Positions 61,901-64,000 of a DNA stretch of 64,000 nt are shown in pieces. Where the stretch lies: the NCBI GenBank assembly GCA_030849065.1, contig JASAON010001608.1, positions 26,722 to 90,721 on the forward strand, read 5' to 3'. The position numbers and the translations under genes are program-made. The DNA is from Jaenimonas drosophilae (Eukaryota; Euglenozoa; Kinetoplastea; Trypanosomatida; Trypanosomatidae). Within the stretch, counting starts at the first letter, position 1; each line of letters begins with the position of its first letter. Below the pieces are notes generated by a model that did not search any database, had not been told where the DNA came from, and worked only from the letters and a program-made list of their open reading frames with translations.

Positions 61901-62050
61901 TGCAGAGCTTCCGCCACCACCTGGGGCGTGGGCTTGGCTATCGTGCTGGGCATGCTGATGGAGTTCCTCCTCACGCATACGCCGAACAATCGCAATGAGC
62001 TGCTCCTTGGAGAGCTCCTGGAGCGCATCCTCGCTTGGCACCCCATCCAT
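58943..62050 (-). CDS. CaMKK/LKB1-kinase-like Ser/Thr protein kinase
   Basis: 1035 residues from ATG 62050 (MDGVPSEDALQELS). Residues 1-400 are Ser/Thr/Pro-rich and probably disordered. The kinase domain spans about 407-697: glycine loop EVGRGASGKVLLA, VAIKVV lysine (near 438), HRDIKPDNILV (near 545), DFGV (near 568), GTKGTMLFIAPELW (near 615), DVWALGVTLYTLLTG and LLRGMLDRNPQTR. The opening NHYHVLKEVG, an insert after the catalytic Lys, and 'V.VFEVIDDP...YLVMQYVDQG' are as in CaMKK and yeast Sak1/Elm1, the kinases that activate AMPK/SNF1. All catalytic residues are present. After the domain comes a 340-residue Ser/Pro-rich tail. The next gene to the right is a paralogue. Confidence 0.92.
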   Translation of the reverse strand: MDGVPSEDALQELSKEQLIAIVRRMREEELHQHAQHDSQAHAPGGGGSSASTPCPLPRATPMSTRSSTIRAHNTTTSTVSRLLDTTTSSNLIHNIDDAGLVASYPTSPMEIVANPSPTGEGPLPHTALLSSGSGSQCFGSDFSSSSYPSVRSYPPADSVSGCAGTHRGSIPAAAATEMQLPSRLLHHSTVAEAKAKTLNNIATARRQSTAEPSPTSTSQSSEVMSGPTRGSLAAPPPEDSVENSASAAIIPLIVSNGSLSRTGRSASPILSISKRSSEAVVEGDGSAAAHYSSPLISCVTGTVREDDDQSPALISLHENPSCTSTSFEPLASTYNGRRLADRSCAPSSIAHLHNTTNNINGFEMYTTPSVFMSEPPGDSVTSLHGEPVTCHTKKLVRCKVSKTGKRYINHYHVLKEVGRGASGKVLLAYDDKDRRLVAIKVVRRADTKRRIGGPSIAQKQYAGFLREVELLKKLRHSNIVSVFEVIDDPSADSVYLVMQYVDQGSIAQIELKEGSEYVCEPIHPLDLTAKAGKILAALEYLHRHNVVHRDIKPDNILVSRDGDVYLADFGVAETFDAGFRRRMEKMMEQSITYSSYMAVAGEHTGGPLVLGTKGTMLFIAPELWSGQQSYGKPVDVWALGVTLYTLLTGRLPFRNLDEIANPDLPLIPTEYGAGWSQLLRGMLDRNPQTRLTAKDARAIVKLIQERNLIAAGPVNTVRILRLQREVVASARRPEVLQMLQGNYGPLQGRVEELEHSPKGSPRSPPSAVAWSPHNSITPPPPLPTRNPRLSVPAPPQPHTGPAPAPFSRRSTAIRGRRAVPEWGMDSPRASFSSDSPQHLAGTTGSVSDQLGNSPEFVGSVPLFAIPPLDETSPGRHAVEHGDTPASSATAASVGESSPLSNNSLSTGLLSRTHLDGTTRKPLLTASPPAETPQLVSSSVVSSVTGNPLAGLERGLDDLDASTSTAEGKPISPVVQLSPRLRHFPVHFAPPLPPPPPSSIHPPSTAPSSMTALGRATREILLQRTSRRRPARGRQC
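59964..60153 (-). repeat. Near-identical 190-bp patch shared with the neighbouring kinase gene (copy 1)
   Basis: Matches 63811-64000 with two mismatches (59985-59986 versus 63832-63833). It encodes kinase subdomains IX-XI. The match may continue beyond the right edge. Confidence 0.9.
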
Positions 62051-63233
62051 ATGGAGGAGCGGATGAGGCCCACGAGGGTGAAACACGGAACGAAAAACAA
62101 AAAAAAAGTTGTCGCGTTCGTTGTTGAGTTACTACGAAGACGAGCTTCTGAAACTGAGATAGAGTGAATGGCAGAAGAGAGAGGATATATGTATGTGTGT
62201 GTACGTGCAGAGCACTAAGGAGGGCGTACATCTCCCTCTCATACCTCGTCAGATTCATCATAACAACATCGAAGGAGCTCAAAAAGAAAAAAAAAGAGGA
62301 TCCACAGAACACATCATCGCCGCCAGGAACAACAAAGAGGTGCAGTGCGCCGAGGCTGATGGCTTGCGCGACCACCGCACATGGTGCAACGATGCAAGCA
62401 AAAAAAGAAAGAAAGAAAGAGGAGGAAAACAGAGTGATAAAAACACGTTCAGTGTAGGACGTGCGCAGTGCTCTCACTGCTCATGTACGCCGCGTGTTCG
62501 TCTGCCAAACATCATCAACTATGTGAAAGCAAAAAAAAGAGAAAAGACCAAATCAAGCTACAAACCGTGAATGCACCCACATTAAGATGGCTCTATCGAC
62601 CTCACCGTGTGCTGTGCGCGCGTGCTCCACTCTCCTCTCCCAACCACCAAATACACCAAAATACACGTGCAGCACTTCATCGCTGGCCTGTGTGGTTTGG
62701 ATAGCGGGAGAGTGAAGCACCATAACGTCAAGGATAAACAACAACAACAATAACGAATCCATCCGGCTCAATAAACGGCTCTGCTCCCCTCCATCTGCCC
62801 TCCTGTTTCATTGCCAGCCCCACGTGGTGTTTGTGGTGCAGCATCCAACTTCCCGCTATTCGCATCACCATAAATGCAGCGGAACGGAAGCAAAGCAAGA
62901 TGCACGTGCGGAGGGGGAGGAAGGAGGGTAGCTCGCCGAACAACAAAGGTACATGAAAATATATAGCCATGTGATGATGGTTGCCGCCACAGAGCGCAGC
63001 ACATGGCAACAACCGCGCCAGAAAAGCGTTCTGCGCATCAGCAGATAGGATGGGAGTTGGGCTGGGGTGTGTGGGGGAAGGGTGAGGTCTGCCACGACTG
63101 TGGAGGGTAGATGCCACAGCAATCAAGCAAACGAACATCATGAATGAAAAGCGAAACAGAAAAAGAAAGGAAAAACTGCTGCGGAAACCGTGTAGGCAAG
63201 CAGCAGCGTGCATCTCACGGGTGCTGGAGCAAG
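62051..63233. other. 1.2 kb spacer between the two kinase genes
   Basis: No gene accepted. A-rich runs (62096-62108, 62283-62296, 62400-62425, 62530-62552) read as polypyrimidine tracts on the transcribed strand. One, followed by CGTAG near 62134, probably serves trans-splicing of the kinase gene. A 168-codon minus frame (61971-62477) crosses the kinase N-terminus in another frame and is rejected. Confidence 0.5.
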
Positions 63234-64000
63234 TTAGACCGAGGCCTTCGTTTCCCAACCGCGCAAGGGCGTTGGTGATCGGGATGATGAGTAAACGGAG
63301 GAGGCCACCGGCCCACTGACATGTGAGGGCAGCCGAGTGCTGGATGATGTTGCAACACTGCAGCCTCCGTTGTTGCATGTTGGTGTGTGAATGGCTGGTA
63401 GGGGTGGGGCAGCGCTCCAGGCATCCCAGCTTTCGTCATCGTCTGCGCCGGAGAGGGGTGAGCGCAGATCGTGGTGCGTGGCCTCGCCGCTCGCCGATGC
63501 CGCGCTAACACTCGTTAAGAGAGCGGGCTGGCCGGCGCTGCTGCTATTCCGGTGCAACACGGGAAGCGCACCGCTTCGATGAGAATTCTGCCACGGATTG
63601 CCACGCCCACTATGGGCAAAGTTGGTGGAGTTGTACGGGCGGTGCTGGAAGCTCATGCTGATGCTGGCACTACGACGCGAGACATTGGCCATCAGAGATG
63701 GTGTGCTTAAGTAGATGCAACTCACGGAGGATTCGGCGGTGCCATCTTGGGTAGCCCACTGCGGCAGCTCCTCGGCAGAATTGGCGGCTATGGCCCTGAG
63801 CTGCTCCATCGCATCCTTGGCGGTGAGGCGGACCTGCGGATTGCGGTCGAGCATCCCGCGGAGGAGCTGCGACCATCCGGCGCCGTACTCCGTCGGGATG
63901 AGTGGCAGGTCGGGGTTGGCAATCTCATCCAAGTTACGAAAAGGAAGCCTCCCCGTCAAGAGGGTGTAGAGGGTCACCCCCAGGGCCCACACATCCACGG
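63234..64000 (-). CDS. CaMKK-like protein kinase, C-terminal part (5' end off the right edge)
   Basis: Only the last 254 residues are in the window; the frame is open at base 64000. It starts inside kinase subdomain IX (VDVWALGVTLYTLLTG) and runs through LLRGMLDRNPQVRLTAKDA, the end of the domain. This part is almost identical to the kinase at 58943-62050. From AKDAMEQLRAI onward the two differ completely: this copy has a 170-residue Ser/Pro/Asn-rich tail unlike its neighbour's 340-residue tail. It is probably a tandem duplicate of the same kinase; whether the missing catalytic half is intact cannot be seen. Same strand, 1.2 kb upstream of its paralogue. Confidence 0.88.
   Translation of the reverse strand, partial: VDVWALGVTLYTLLTGRLPFRNLDEIANPDLPLIPTEYGAGWSQLLRGMLDRNPQVRLTAKDAMEQLRAIAANSAEELPQWATQDGTAESSVSCIYLSTPSLMANVSRRSASISMSFQHRPYNSTNFAHSGRGNPWQNSHRSGALPVLHRNSSSAGQPALLTSVSAASASGEATHHDLRSPLSGADDDESWDAWSAAPPLPAIHTPTCNNGGCSVATSSSTRLPSHVSGPVASSVYSSSRSPTPLRGWETKASV
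63811..64000 (-). repeat. Near-identical patch shared with the neighbouring kinase gene (copy 2)
   Basis: Partner of 59964-60153, offset 3847 bp, same orientation, two mismatches in 190 bases, truncated by the window edge. Confidence 0.9.

Overview
The window reads as one stretch of a nuclear chromosome from a kinetoplastid (Euglenozoa). A free-living bodonid of the Bodo saltans type is the best guess. This rests on four things: about 22 protein genes all lie on the minus strand as a single directional cluster; none needs an intron; several starts are preceded by a polypyrimidine tract and AG that fit spliced-leader trans-splicing; and a giant multi-membrane TmcB-like protein is present, a family I associate with bodonids and other free-living protists rather than trypanosomatids. 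The species is an inference. I saw no tRNA, rRNA, CRISPR, transposon or strand switch. Transcription would run from position 64000 towards 1. In that order the cluster holds: the C-terminal part of a CaMKK-like kinase (cut by the right edge), a complete CaMKK-like kinase, a 2.4 kb gene-free gap, a mitochondrial-type DEAD-box RNA helicase, a mitochondrial protein with a PEPCK-like fold but no P-loop, an NADH-cytochrome b5 reductase-like protein, a type II membrane protein, a small coiled-coil protein, a 2017-residue protein with calponin-homology-like segments, two tandem PIF1-like helicases, a basic protein with a polo-box-like C-terminus, a 14-3-3 protein, an OPA3-like protein, a tail-anchored coiled-coil protein, a mitochondrial DUF2779-type nuclease, a UspA-like protein, a tubulin ligase-like (TTLL) enzyme, BOP1/Erb1, an RCC1-repeat protein, a mitochondrial repeat protein, a leucine-rich-repeat protein, and the TmcB-like membrane protein (cut by the left edge). 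As usual for kinetoplastids, neighbours do not form functional operons. Even so, about seven products (repeat protein, DUF2779 nuclease, OPA3-like, one or both PIF1 helicases, PEPCK-like, DEAD-box) look mitochondrial from their N-termini or families. Spacers are rich in GAT/ATC, TTG/CAA and TG/CA simple repeats. The most interesting signals are: (1) a eukaryotic mitochondrial copy of the bacterial DUF2779 protein, with its cysteine cluster and DEDD exonuclease kept but its PD-(D/E)XK active site apparently lost; (2) a PEPCK-like protein whose P-loop has been replaced; (3) short near-identical DNA patches (199 bp with 1 mismatch; at least 190 bp with 2 mismatches) inside two diverged tandem paralogue pairs, PIF1/PIF1 and kinase/kinase, which look like gene conversion; and (4) a kinase-less polo-box-like protein with a very basic N-terminus.
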